From Emmonsiellopsis sp. PD_33 (lineage: Eukaryota > Ascomycota > Eurotiomycetes > Onygenales > Ajellomycetaceae): a DNA stretch of 64,000 nucleotides. Shown in pieces: positions 22,145-34,385 of this stretch. The position numbers were made by a program, and so were the translations under genes. Positions within the stretch are counted from its first letter, which is position 1, and each line of letters opens with the position of its first letter. The stretch covers positions 62,001-126,000 of the forward strand of contig JANTQF010000070.1 of assembly GCA_032988165.1 (NCBI GenBank). The letters are read 5' to 3'. Under the pieces are notes generated by a model. The model saw only the letters and a program-made list of their open reading frames with translations, had not been told where the DNA came from and did not search any database.

Positions 22145-23173
22145 CTGATTCAGTTAATTATAATTTTCTACTTTAAGGCTAGAAAATGTTTCAGTCAATC
22201 AGAGCCTACTGTTCTGTCATAGTTACTACCCTTACTATTACTAGCACATATTTATTTTTTTTTCCTCATTATATTACTCAGTTTGCTTCCTCTATATTTC
22301 CTCTATATCTTCCTTAGTTTCTTTTGTTTTCTATATGTGATTTATTACTACTTTACATTTATTTTTCTTACTGTATCCACTTTCCTTTCTATACTCACTT
22401 ATCTGTATATATCTTACCCTGCACCTTCTGCTGCTGATTTTACCTGTTATATTTTCTTTCTCTTTACTCTCTATTTTTCTTATATCTCTTTCTTCTTCAT
22501 TACCTATATTACTTGCCTCAATCTTTATTACTATCTATTATTAGCTGCTCTGCCTCTCCCTTCATCTATCATACAAGTATGATACCCTCTCTCTCATAAT
22601 GAGACCATAGATCTTATCACATATAAGATTATTAGCACAAAGCTATGCACTTACAGGCTACTCTATCTATCTAGAGTATACTCTTTCTTTATTATTAATC
22701 TACTCATTCATTTCTCTGGGCCTTGTTTCTACTCAGTAGTTTATATATTCTAGGGCTACACTCTGCCCTCCTCTCATTTAGAAACCTCTTATTAATCCTG
22801 TTTTAACTCCTATCTCTATCTCTAATCATAGAGGCTGCTACCCTATAATTCTATGATTCAAGCTATTAATGAATCATCCTGCCTGGGCCTTTATCTAAAA
22901 ACATCAGCTATATTTACTGCAGCCCAGAAAGGGCTTCATCATTACTGACTTGCCCATTCATCTCTGACCTTACCTTCCTGCCTTGCAGCCTTAGTGCAGC
23001 CACTTTCTTGCAAACAGACAACCTAATACACAGTGTGTGGCTACTTATTGACTGATTTTGGGATGATATAGTTAGATCAATTTTGGAACAATGTATTTAG
23101 AGCTACTATTCTCACTGTGATGCTGAGCCATTCTTCTATTCATTAGATTGATGAATTGGAAGGAAGGGAAATA

Positions 23174-23492
23174 TATAGTGAGGATCTGCCATTAAGTCAG
23201 ATCAATTTTTTACTGAGGCTTTTTACCATCAAGCACAGTTATGAAGATAGATATTTTCCTTTTGTTGTAAGACTTCATCTATTTATTTGTGGATTTCTCA
23301 TGCATGTGTATGCTTCTTTAAGATAGATTTTTTATTTCTTTTGAATGTTATCTTATCATTCTATTATTATGTTGTTTTGTACTATAAATTGCCAATACAT
23401 TCCTCTACTTCAATATTAATATCAATTCTTTTCTTGTGTTTGCTGCTGCCCTATTTAATACTGCCTGACACACACATTCTGTCCCCATTTCA
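23174..23492 (+). repeat. 3' LTR of the second LTR element copy
   Basis: The LTR is 319 bp and aligns gap-free to 3046-3364 and 14222-14540, but carries many more transitions. It is followed by CTAT, the expected position of a 4-bp duplication whose partner was lost with the 5' end. Confidence 0.9.
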
Positions 23493-25429
23493 CTATGTGA
23501 ATATAAAACTATTCATTCTAGTTCATTAATTACCAGGTAATAATCAATTGATTCTAAATTTAAAACATTAAGATATCAGTATGAATTGAACTCTTCTACC
23601 ATTAAATACATTCCATTAATAAGATACTATTGAATAATATGGGCACAGAAGAGTTTTATAATAATTTAGAGATAGTCTGTATAGAGAGGAAGGTAAGTAT
23701 CTATATTTAAATTGAATTACTTTATAATATTCAGGATTTTATTAAAGGTATAGAGTAATATAATAGTTATACAGTCTTTAAACAGCAGTTTTATATATCT
23801 ATGGTCCTGACTGATTTTTTTGCTGATAATCTCATTGAGAATCTCTAGATTCTATAAAATAAGATAATTATAAAGATGTAGAATTACATCATCAACATGA
23901 GAGATACTAATATAAGGTAGAAGATTCTTTATTACTTTATAGTATCTCTTTGCTTGTAATATTGCAAGATTTTCATAGTAAACTATTTGATTGACTCAGG
24001 CCACTATGATTTTTTCCTTGTGAAGAATCCATTGATTTACTAAATAGTTAATAATAGCAGGATAGAGCATCTGATATTTGCAGTAAAATGCCTCCCAGGT
24101 AATAGTATATCTCTCCTCAGTGACTACATAGAAAAATGTTGAGATATCTGCATTGATAAATTCAAATATTACATTAATATAGGCAGTAATCACTATATCA
24201 GGGAGGTCTTGATGCAGAGATTCATTGTGTAGGTGTTTTTTAATGAATGTCTGTATATTGCACTTAACATACTATATATAGAGTAGGTGTTTTGTATGTG
24301 GTAATGGTAAGACATGAAAACATGCTATAATGAACAAGGAATTAGTGTCACTAATAATAGTAGTAGAGTAAGGGATTTAATAGGTTATATAGTATATTCA
24401 TAGTAGGTGATTCAGCAATTATATATACATTTAAGTCATTTTCCTCATAAACATACTATCTATATAGAACATGCAATTTATAGACATGCAACTAATTATA
24501 TTAACTATTAGAAGGTTAAAGTAGTTAATCTTATACATAGCATCTATAAGAATGATATCAGGGAAATTGTATAGGAAGATCAGAAAGACCTTATAGAAGA
24601 AAGTAATCTAAGTAATCTAATTATCAACATCTCTGACATTAAAAATAATGAAATCATCTGCAAAATCCATAAGAGTTACTTGTATTTGAAGACACCCAGT
24701 CAAAATTCAATGTTGTATAACCTACCACTAATTATATATATTCTTTATAGTAATTACTAGATTCTCATTGAATTTATACTGTATCAGTGTCATCATTTAA
24801 CAGACCATCAACTTGCTCATTAAATATTAATTAATTGATAGTAACACCTACTTGATATTTTAACATTTATATAGGGATAGTATGATCTCATTCATTAAGC
24901 TATAATTATAATATAAATTCATAACTATTAATACTCAGTTCTCATTAAATTTATTAAATGCCTCATCATCACTATAATTATAGAATTATAGTATAAATAG
25001 GCAATTTATCTTACATGTTGACATGTGAAGTCTTTTAATCTGATAATTATTAATCACTATATATTTCAGTTCATAACTACTACTTTTATCATATTATAGG
25101 TAAACTCACTGTTCTGTCTCTTAAATTCAGTCAAGAATTTACTTATTATAGCATCAGATTGTCACAGTATAGTTATAAGAGCAAGCTTAATTATCAATAT
25201 GCTATCTGGTATCTGCCTTGAAGGTAAAAATCCCTTCTGAGGGGGGGGGGAGTGCAGGCACAGGCACAGGTACAGGCACAGGGGGGGTAGAGGTGAAATT
25301 GATTTCAACAACTTTCATGATGCATTCCACAATAGTGGGAGTGATGGTAGGATTTTCATCATTTTTATAATTAAAATCACTTAAATTGCTAGAGGTACTA
25401 AAGAATTTGATATTACTGCTTCTATCCAT
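23493..25429 (-). pseudogene. MULE copy A transposase (broken)
   Basis: The start equivalent to that of copy B is at 25429 (MDRSSNIKFFSTSSN), 273 bp inside the terminus, the same spacing as in copy B. An open stretch (23996-24193) reads EERYTITWEAFYCKYQMLYP, matching EEGYTIIWEAFYHKYQIIYS in copy B. The N-terminal part contains a GGCACA repeat (about 25253-25283) that encodes alternating Pro and Val. Many stops; inactive. Confidence 0.8.
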
Positions 25430-25702
25430 GATAAAGATAATGTAAAATAATGTGTAGGGGTAGAGGGGATGGTTCAATTGATTCAATTTGTAGAGGGTAG
25501 AGAACAATGTTGCAAGTTAGCATGCTAGAGTTATTCTACTAATAATTAAGCAAGTTAGAGTGCAAATAGATCATATATTTCCCAATTAGGCTTAGCATGC
25601 CAGTCATGGGGTTGAAATAGATTGCTTATTTTTCCTGATTAGGACTAGTGCAAAAAAATGGGGTTGAAATAGTGTAAACCTGGGGTCAATTTAGCTGAAC
25701 CC
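23493..25702 (-). mobile_element. MULE copy A (Mutator-like), inverted and 3'-truncated
   Basis: Read on the minus strand from 25702, this matches MULE copy B from its left terminus to about 30450. The terminal inverted repeat is about 25545-25702; its outermost bases on the plus strand are CTGAACCC, against GCCAGACCC in copy B. The last ~640 bp of the element, including the second inverted repeat, are missing because the LTR copy ending at 23492 cuts it. CG is absent throughout. The terminus coincides with the end of the CG-free tract. Confidence 0.85.
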
Positions 25703-28173
25703 TATATTTTTGACGTCATATGAATAAATAATCCCTACGGAGTAATACCTTCCGAAGTTAGCTGACGTCTTTTTGACATATATTTGTCATTCAAACCCAT
25801 CCGTCTTGAAGGCATGGGATCTGCAAGCTCTATTTTTGAGCATTCGGCAATCAACACTAAGCCCTAACGTTTAGGGAGATCGATGGTTGGTTGGTTGATG
25901 GTGCTGGTGATGGCTTTCAATCGGAAAGTTTTTCTAAAACAAAAAAAAAAAAACGTCCTGCGGTTTTTTTTGCAATGAGATCCCCCTTACCCCCCTGCTC
26001 CCCATGTGGGCGGGCTGCAAAGTAAATTATCGGACAGGCTCGCTCTCCGAAACATGTATGTATGGCACATACGCTGGTATGTCGGTTTTGAGCGTGTGTA
26101 TATCTTTCTACCTTGGTAGAGATGGATGCATCGACAAGTAGATCCGCAACTCGAGGTCCGTTGCTCTTGGTTTTGTCAAGCGCCAGGGGAAAAAAATTAA
26201 ATCACGCTGGCTCGGTGTTCCAGAGATCATGGTTATCTCAAGGATTTCCCGATATGGTCAAGTTGGCATGGAAGAGCTGCAGGACAGCCTCATGGGGGTC
26301 GTGGTGCATATCCTCGGTAAGGGATCTGATATTGATGAAACAAAGCGGGTTCATATGTCGATTGGAAGAAATGATGGACGCAAGGGACAATAGTACCGGC
26401 TAATTTTTGAGATTCTCACGGATCTTTCTCTCGGGCATCGAAAATCGAAAGAATCAACAGAAGCTCGGAAGAAAAGAAAACGAAAAGCTTAAATTATTTT
26501 CAGTGGAGAGGGAGGTTTAAGCCCAAACCAATTGAAAACATGACACTGATGAGACCAGGAATATTACAAAGCAACCCGGAACAAAGGAACTGGTGAACAA
26601 TCAATCGAAGAAACAGAGAAGTTTGATAGAGGAAAGTTTCCCCAAAAATCAGTTCGCTACTGTAGCTACCCTTAAACGGCCAAACCCGAGAAGAAGGGAT
26701 TCGGTTTGAACCACGGACAATTCCAGTCTTTGAGCTGCGCGCCAGACCATGATGATCTGCTGCCATCCGTCCATCCATCCGTATGGGAATCGTCCTCCGA
26801 ATGGCCATGATGAGGTTTTCATCCGCTCCTGTCATTTACCATCACATTGCATGGCATGGGGATCACGTTGCATGCTGCTGGTGTATTTTTTTTCCTTATC
26901 ATGTGTCTCCAGTAAACCGAAACACGAGAAAACCAGAAAGACGGGAATGCTCCGACGTCTCAGGCAAACCCGTAGGAGTGGCGAGGGCGACAGCGGCGGG
27001 CTGCCAATGAAGTCTCAATGCCAAATGCCAATGCTAATGCCAATGCCAGCCAAGTAAGGGGGGTAGAGTGTGCGGGATGGGGTAAAGAGGAGCCCCAAAC
27101 AAGCCACTCCTCGTTTAACTTCCCCAGACTTCGGCTCTTCGCAGCCTTTAGTCTGAATGAGTAAACCTGCCTGATTCGCTGGTGGGTTTTGAGGTGGAGG
27201 AGGGAAAAATGAGGCCAAGAAGCATGTGTGGGGGAGCGACGAAGAGTGAGGGGAAGATGGGGGGCTTTTCCATTCAGCGAATAATAGCGAGCAGATCCCA
27301 ACCAGCTTTGCAGTCTGTATTGTTTTTTTTTTCCAAAAATTGAAACGGCAGCCGCCATGTCTGCCTGTCAATGTCATGCCACACAGGAAGAAAACGGTAG
27401 CATGTCAAGAAAAAGAAAGGAGGAACCTGTGGCTGGGGCATCGATCAATCATGGATTAGGAAATACAACTGCAACAACAAAAAGCAAATCAAGCCTCGCG
27501 TTCCGTGGAACTCAGTGCAGTGATACAGCCAATCCCGTGCTGATGGCCCATGGACGAGCCGTCGGGAGAAAGGGAGTAGTTCGGGAAAAAAGAAAAAATT
27601 ACCGATAAGGCAACTTGTCTCAAATTTGAGGCAGGAAAAACGCACTGCCATTTCTCTTTCAATAAGAGAATGGGTCTCTCTCATTAACGAGCCACAAGGG
27701 GGCTGAGAGGAATATTGCTTTCTCAATAAAAGCCAAGTCTCCTCTGTAGTGAGTTAGCATGGAATCTGAGACACAAGTTACACGGCCCAACAGTTCAAGG
27801 AAATCATACCGTCCATTGAGATAATCAATCCCCTGGGACAACAACGATTTTCCTTGCTTGAAAATCCAACTCCCCCCCCCCCTTTTTTTTTTGACTTTAC
27901 TTGGATCAGCAGACCCATATGACGAGCGAGGAGGACCCTGAAAATGGTCTGCTTTTTGACTTTTGACCATGCTGTCTTTTTTCTCCCTGGGCCACTGGGG
28001 TAGGGGTACTCCGTCAAGGGTGATCCCCTGGCTTGCGGGAATGGTTCATGAGCGAGCTGCCATGACAAGCTACAGCAGACAAGACCCATAGCGTCAAGAA
28101 GCCCGCCAACATATGCCTCGATTTGCGATAGGACCCCTTTCTAGACTCGAGAGGGAAAAAGAAACAAAACATC
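25703..28173. other. Normal-composition intergenic DNA between two MULE copies
   Basis: CG dinucleotides are frequent from 25713 onward. Open frames up to about 130 codons occur on both strands, but none has recognisable domains and they overlap each other, so I call no gene. Homopolymer runs (25941-25953, 27885-27892) and CATGCCAATGC-like short repeats (27018-27050) are present. The two flanking MULE copies point their 5' ends at this segment. Confidence 0.6.
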
Positions 28174-28182
28174 TCCTTCCAC

Positions 28183-28340
28183 GGGTCTGGCTAAATCCAC
28201 ACCCTGTTTTCTCTATTTTCACACCTTTCCCCCGCGCTAAACCCAATTGGGAAAATTAAGCAATCTATTTTCACACCAAAGCCAAGGCACTAAACTCAAA
28301 AGGGAAAAAGGCAGTCTATTTCCACACCCTGTAGGGTGGC
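28183..28340 (+). repeat. Left terminal inverted repeat of MULE B
   Basis: This is the reverse complement of 30936-31093 with scattered mismatches. It contains the phrases CTATTTTCACACC and AAAAAGGCAGTCTATTTCC found in both ends, and a GCGC not yet decayed. Confidence 0.92.
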
Positions 28341-28456
28341 TGCAGCTTAGTCATAGGGGGAATAGCCCCAGTGTGTCAACTTGCAATATTTCCTCTACCA
28401 ACTACAAATTGAATCAATTGAACCACCACAAACATTATTTCACCTTATATTTTACC

Positions 28457-30688
28457 ATGGATGGAAGCAGCAATATCAAATTCTTCAGTGCCCCAAGTGA
28501 TTTTGGTGATTATGAGCCTGAAAACAATGAAATTCCTACCACCACTCCCACCATTGTGGAACATATTGAGGAAGTCATTGAGATTGATTCCTCCCCTACC
28601 CCCCCTACAAATGAACACTCTGTGGATGAACACCCTGCAGATGAACATCCTGCAGATGAACACTCTGCACTTCCCCTCTCCTCAGAAGAAATATTCATCT
28701 TTGAATTAGATGTCAAACATCATATTGATATCTGGGCTTGATCTCATGGCTATGCTATCATCATACAATGCCATAAAATGTGATTTTTCAACCAGATTCA
28801 AGAGACAAAAGAGATTGTTTACCTACAGTGTAATAGAGGTAGCATTTATCAACTAAAATATATAGTAATTGATGGCCATCAGGTTAAGAGATCTCACACA
28901 TTAATATGCAAGATAGACTGCTCATTTGCCCTACAGCTTTATAACTACCATGGCAATGAAGCCTTCAACAGGTTTGACAGGGACTAGGTGTTGAAGGTGG
29001 TGGACTCTCATTATAACTACAGCTCAGCAGATGAGATCACATTACCCCTATACAGACATCATGATATTAAATAGGCATTGCCAGCAATCAATTAATATCT
29101 TACAGCCAGCTTGACAGCCTGTCAAACAATGACATTGATGCAGAATGAATTCAACAACTAAAGGAACCAAAGGAATCTCATAATTACTGTGAAGGATATA
29201 TATAATCAGCAGCAGATTATATAACATCAACTTCTGGCCAGGCATCTTCAAATACAAGCAACTCTCATGGATTTTGCAGAAGACTTCATTATCTTCAATG
29301 TCAGAGATGCAGATAATAAAATCACCTAGATTGCATTCTTTCATAAGGCTTCCCTGGAGGCCTTTCTACACAATTTCCCTGAGGTGATCCTTATAGATGC
29401 TACATATAAGATCAACCACTTCAACCTCTCAATGGTTAATATCATTAGTTGCACATTTATGAATCACATGTTCTATATAGGCAGCACCTTCATGTGGGAG
29501 ACAACTCAGTCCTATATATGGTTACTGGAACACCTGTTGCAAATATACCATATAACCTACTAACTCTCTTACCTTTATCCTACTACAATCCTCAGTAATA
29601 CAGATTCCACCTTCATCACAGCAGCATCTCATGCTTTGCCAAATACCAAACACCTACTCTGTATATGGTATATTAAGCACAACATCCAGGCATTCATTAA
29701 AAAACACCTCCATGACAAATCTCTGCACCAAGACCTCCCTGATATAGTAATTCCTACCCACATCAATTCAACCTGTCTCACTATCAAAGCAGATATCACA
29801 ACATTTTTGTATGCAGCCACTGAGGAGGGATATACTATCATCTGGGAGGCATTTTACCACAAATATCAGATCATCTATTCTGCCATTGTTGACTATTTAG
29901 CAAATCAGTGGATCCCTCATAAGGAAAAGATTATAACAGCCTGAGTCAATCAAATGATTCACTACAGAAATCTCACAACATCTCATGTAGAGAGCTATCA
30001 CAAGGTATTAAAGGCTGCTCTGCCTCTTGGTAATAAGTCCCATATTCACAATGTCATCCAACATCTTTGCTATTATCTTAATAGATGGAATCCAGAGATC
30101 CTCAGTGAGATTGCTACCAAGAAAATCACTTGAGATTACAGACATACCAAGCCACTGTTCAAAAACTGCATAACTATTATATCACCCTACATCTTTGACA
30201 AAATTCTGGAGGTTATGAAGCAGTTCAATTTAGATGCAGATACTCACCTTCCTCCCTGTATAGGCTAATTTCAAAGCTCTATAGGACTCCCTTGTGCCCA
30301 TATTATTCAACAGCATCTCATTAATGGGACATATCTGGCAGTAGATGAGTTTAATAGATATTAGTCCCTTAATGCTGCAGCAGATTCAGAACCAATTAAT
30401 TATCACCTAGTAGTTAGTGAATCAGAGCAAATAGTGCTACATTCATATAATTAAATAGCTCTAGTTGCAGCAAGCAGGCAAATCCTCTCACAATTTGAAC
30501 AGGTTGATATGACATTGGATAGAGATCAACAGGCAGCAGATTGGGCAGTGGATTGAGCAGCAGATCAGGCACATCCCCCTACACAGGCAAGAGGACATCC
30601 CTGCAGGCACCCACAGGGATAGGGGGGTAGAGGGAGTAGAGGGGGTAGAGTGCCTACTACAGCTAATAATAACATTCAAAATGTTTAA
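28457..30688 (+). pseudogene. MULE B transposase (FAR1/MULE type, broken)
   Basis: One frame runs from ATG 28457 to TAA 30686-30688 (744 codons with the final stop) with about 14 internal stops, including a TGA at 28739-28741. N-terminally there is a low-complexity stretch with four DEHPA-like repeats (28619-28670), then a FAR1-like DNA-binding region starting near WA*SHGYAII. The DDE core includes ILIDATYKINHF (about 29390) and TKHLLCIWYIKHNIQAFIKK (about 29646). A C-terminal SWIM-like CxH motif (GLPCAHIIQQHL, Cys and His at 30293-30301) follows. These domains in this order are characteristic of Mutator-like transposases. The C-terminal tail is Arg/Gly-rich. Confidence 0.87.
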
Positions 30689-30935
30689 TTTGAGAGCATG
30701 CAGAGCATTTTTAATATAAACATGGAAAACATGCAGAATTGAAATATTTCAGGGGGGCCCAGGTAGATTTCCTTGATCAACTTGATATTTGATATTTTAT
30801 GATTACCTACATGCTTTTTCCTCTATTTTTTGGCTGTTCATAGCACTATTCTCATCTTTCTCTATCTGCAGATACCTTCATTAAGGAAGACAGCTGCAAC
30901 ATGCATTGAAATCTCTGTTCACTTCCACCCTCTGG

Positions 30936-31093
30936 CCACCCTACAGGGTGTGGAAATAGACTGCCTTTTTCCCTTTTGGGTTTAGTGCCTCAGCTTTGGT
31001 GTGAAAATAGATCACTTAATTTTCCCAATCAGGTTTAGCGCAGAAAAAGTGGTGTGAAAATAGTCAAAAAGGGGTGTGGATTTAGCCAGACCC
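30936..31093 (+). repeat. Right terminal inverted repeat of MULE B
   Basis: This is the partner of 28183-28340. It ends GCCAGACCC directly before the TCCTTCCAC duplication. Confidence 0.92.
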
Positions 31094-32665
31094 TCCTTCC
31101 ACCTCCATCCGTCGAAAAGTCAAAGTAAATTACGGAGTACCAAACGAAAAACCGGGGTAAGACGGGGCGTTATGGGTGTATCTGTAAATTACCCCACTTC
31201 CACTTTAGCACACGAGGGGGCCTGAGGCAGCGCCAGACGAATCCTCTTATTAGTTAGTTAGTTACATTAGTCTGCCGTGTTAGTGGAGATAGAAACAAGG
31301 GGGTTTCCTTTGCATTACAAGCCGAACTCCTCGCGTCGACTTTTCCGCCGCTAAACTATTGGCTTTGGTTTGGTTTGGTTTAGCGCGGCATGACGCTCTG
31401 TCCGTCGAGGCGGCAGGGGGAAAAGACAGAGAGAGGGGGGGGGCGAGCCTCGAGGGAGAGGGGAGAGGGATGGACCCTGAAAGGTAGTTATCGTGGATAA
31501 AACTAGATTAAAAACGCAAGAAAGCAGAAAAAGGAAGATAGCTAACTTAGTCATGTAGTAAGTTAGCTAGCTAGCTCCCTTGCAAGCTGCAAATCCAACC
31601 CATCCCATCATCCTCACTCGCTCACTCACTCGCATTGCACTGAACTTGACGCGGTATCTCTCTCTCTCTTTATAAGTTTATCCTGAGGTCTACATCCCAT
31701 AGCCAACCCCCCTCCTCTTCACTCACCCATCCTACTCCACAATGCGGTTATTAGTTGACTCCTCCCGAGGCCCATAGATAGTCGCCGCCCTCGGTGATTA
31801 CAAGAACCCACCTCCGCCCCATAATCATATCTGCCATCCCCACTTCGACAATCCACCAACTCCTCCTGTACGACTATGTATCAAGGTCTGGGGCAAAGCT
31901 TCCCCCCTCCCCCCCCCACGTTCATTTATTATCGAGACAAGAAATGGCCGTACATATCAAGTGCCCCCCCCCCGCCCAGTTGGTTAACCGCTAGCTGCTA
32001 GTCTCCGAGAGATAGGCCAGTTGAGTTTGCATCGCGCAGATAACCTCGCTAACTACTTGCGAAACTATCGTGGGCTTCTTTTAATTTATCTATCTATCTA
32101 TCTATCTATCTTCTTTCTGTGGCTGTTGCAGTGCTGCCGCTGCCGTTGGCAGAGAAGTGGGGCCAGTCTTGTGCCAGATGAAAGAGGGGATGTGATATAG
32201 TTACCTAGATACATAACTACGTAGATAGATAAACAGATATGTAAAAAGATGTCAGTGGATACCCAGATAGATAGATAGGGAGGGGAGGGAGAAGGGAAGG
32301 GAAACACCAATGACATAGTTAACTTTTTCCACACCTCTCTTATCTATATAATTGGCACAAACCGTAGACCGTGATACTTATTAAATTCAAATAGAGAGCT
32401 ACATGTATACATAGCTAGAAAAAAGCCAGGAATTTAACCACCAGCTACAACCTCCTTCCTTACTCTTAAAATCGTAGAATGACAAGCTACCCCCTAAGGT
32501 CCTTCCTCCTGACGCAGCCCTCCCTTCCCTCATGAGTGTGGGGATTGGCCACATATGTAAACTGCATGGGCAGGAAGTCAGTCGGTTGAGACAGTTGACT
32601 GCATAGTAACTACTAAGCAAGGGTTTGCTTCTACCAGGCTACTACCGGCATATATGATTTATTGC

Positions 32666-32713
32666 GCAAGGCAAGGTGAGGCAAGGCAAGGCAAGGTAGG
32701 GTAAGGTAGGGAG
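32666..32713. repeat. Purine-rich short tandem repeat
   Basis: Units of AAGGCAAGG, AAGGTAGGG and AAGGTGAGG follow one another for about 48 bp. Confidence 0.8.
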
Positions 32714-33910
32714 GTAAATTTGAAACACACACATAGATGCGGTATGTATGCATGTCTGAAAGGTATGTATGTAGGTATGTGTGAGAGAAATATCCTCTTT
32801 TATCCAGTAAAATGCATAAAGGCTGAATATGCATTAAGTTCATGTTCAGAGTAGGGGGGAATTTTGCATAACTCTCTCTGTGTTGGCAGTGTGTAAGAGG
32901 CTAAATGTTAATATCTCTCCATTAAGAGAAGAACCAAACCCACCACGCGGTCGGATTGTGAATGACAAAAACTATTTTAATCTCGGCGTGTTCTTGGAAT
33001 CTTCTGGTTTGATGGGGTTCCGGTGCGTGTTGGGAATCTGACTGCGGTATTTTTTTTATGCGCAACAGAGTGGAGATATATGGGTATGTATTTTACGCAG
33101 ATGGGGCTTACATCAGACTTCCTATATGAAGCGGTTCGTTTTCGAATGCATTCTTCAAAGACAAGACTAGCTTGAAAGGAGGGAGAACCCACCTGCAAGG
33201 ACGAACTGCTATCAGATAGAGGTAGCTTTCTTTGAAGGAGCTTGGACAAGCAAAGAAAATATCCTTCCGTGTTATCCGTCGAGCTCCGATTGCTGAAACA
33301 AAGCTCGTGCATGAGATAAAGGTAAAAAAAGCGCATAGCTCAAAAGTTGAGCCAAAACTCTGTCTGTATGGAAACAAAAAGAATTTGGAAGCTGGAAGCT
33401 GATCATTGCTCAAAGACCTTGCTATGTAAGCCCTCGGGAGAAAGCGGTTGGGAAATCTGGCGAGTAAAGAAGAAAAAAAAAGAATGAAAGCTCATGCCCA
33501 TGACCTGCATGAAATCAGAGGCTAACAGGGACAAGAACGAGGCTTGGCTGTGTTAGTTTGCCTCGAAAAGGATTTCAACCAAAGTCAGCAAAGAATGCAA
33601 GGATAAAGAAAAAGGAAGCACTGAAAATTCGTTTTTTTTGTCCCCCTTGTCCTGGACATCTGCGCTTGCTTCCCCATGTTTTTTCGTTTCTTTTTCTTTG
33701 AGTCGTGGGAGGAGCAGCAAATGATGGCGCCTACAGCAAAGGTCCAAGCGACAGCCTAACAGTAGATCATGGGGTTGGAAAGAGGGGGGAAGGAAAGAGG
33801 AGAAAAGAGAAAATGCACACACACATGCATATGCTGAATGAAATCATAACCCATCAGCAAAGCAACAAACATCCAGCGAATTCTTCAGAGGCTGCCTTGG
33901 GGCTTAGGGA

Positions 33911-33930
33911 AGCAGCAGCAGCAGCAGCAG
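33911..33930. repeat. CAG trinucleotide repeat
   Basis: About six to seven CAG units lie in intergenic DNA. Confidence 0.85.
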
Positions 33931-34363
33931 GCCGACGAAAACAGCAAGGATGGGACACTGCTGTGCGCAGCGGTAGAGGCTGTAACACCACGATAAAGAA
34001 AGCAAACTGGACAAACATCCTCGCTGCCCAAGCACAAGCCGCCTGGCAAGCAAGGAATGCAAGACTTTTTCGACTGTGGCGAGTGTCGCTTTCTGTTCGT
34101 ATTTGCTTTTTTGGGGAGTGTATGGGGGCAGCTCGGCAGCCATTTTAGTGGGTGTATGGACGTAGGGACACTATCATCGGGATCATGTATGGAGGGCGCA
34201 GGGCAAAGATTCGATCCGCACAGCGCAAATCCTGAATTTCAGAGTTAGCCGCTGCTGCCACGGCTGGTGGAGGAGGGGGAAAAGAAAGCCTTGGAGGCAT
34301 TTAATTTATTAGTGCGCCAGACCAGGGCTAAAATAGATAGCGAGGTGGTCAGTGTCACGAACC

Positions 34364-34385
34364 CCTCCTCCTCCTCCTCCTCCTC
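34364..34385. repeat. CTC trinucleotide repeat
   Basis: About seven CTC units lie in intergenic DNA. Confidence 0.85.

Larger units (their letters stand above)
19146..23492 (+). mobile_element. Second copy of the LTR element, lacking 5' LTR, gag and pol
   Basis: Homology to the complete element begins near 19146 (matching about 10147) and runs collinearly to the end of a 319-bp 3' LTR at 23492. Only the third ORF, its 3' UTR and the 3' LTR remain. It is much more AT-rich than copy 1: many C-to-T and G-to-A differences lie outside CG context. The third-ORF segment is the same length in both copies (2706 bp). Its right end abuts MULE sequence at 23493, so it had inserted into that MULE. Confidence 0.88.
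28183..31093 (+). mobile_element. MULE copy B, complete, with 9-bp target-site duplication
   Basis: This 2911-bp element has terminal inverted repeats of about 158 bp (28183-28340 and 30936-31093) that start GGGTCTGGCTAAATCC on each strand. A perfect 9-bp duplication TCCTTCCAC flanks it (28174-28182 and 31094-31102). A 9-bp duplication and long terminal repeats are typical of Mutator-like elements. The interior lacks CG as far as I can see, while the repeats keep a few (near 28234 and 31039) and the flanks are CG-rich. The transposase frame is broken, so the copy probably moved with enzyme supplied by another copy, or decayed after insertion. Confidence 0.92.
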
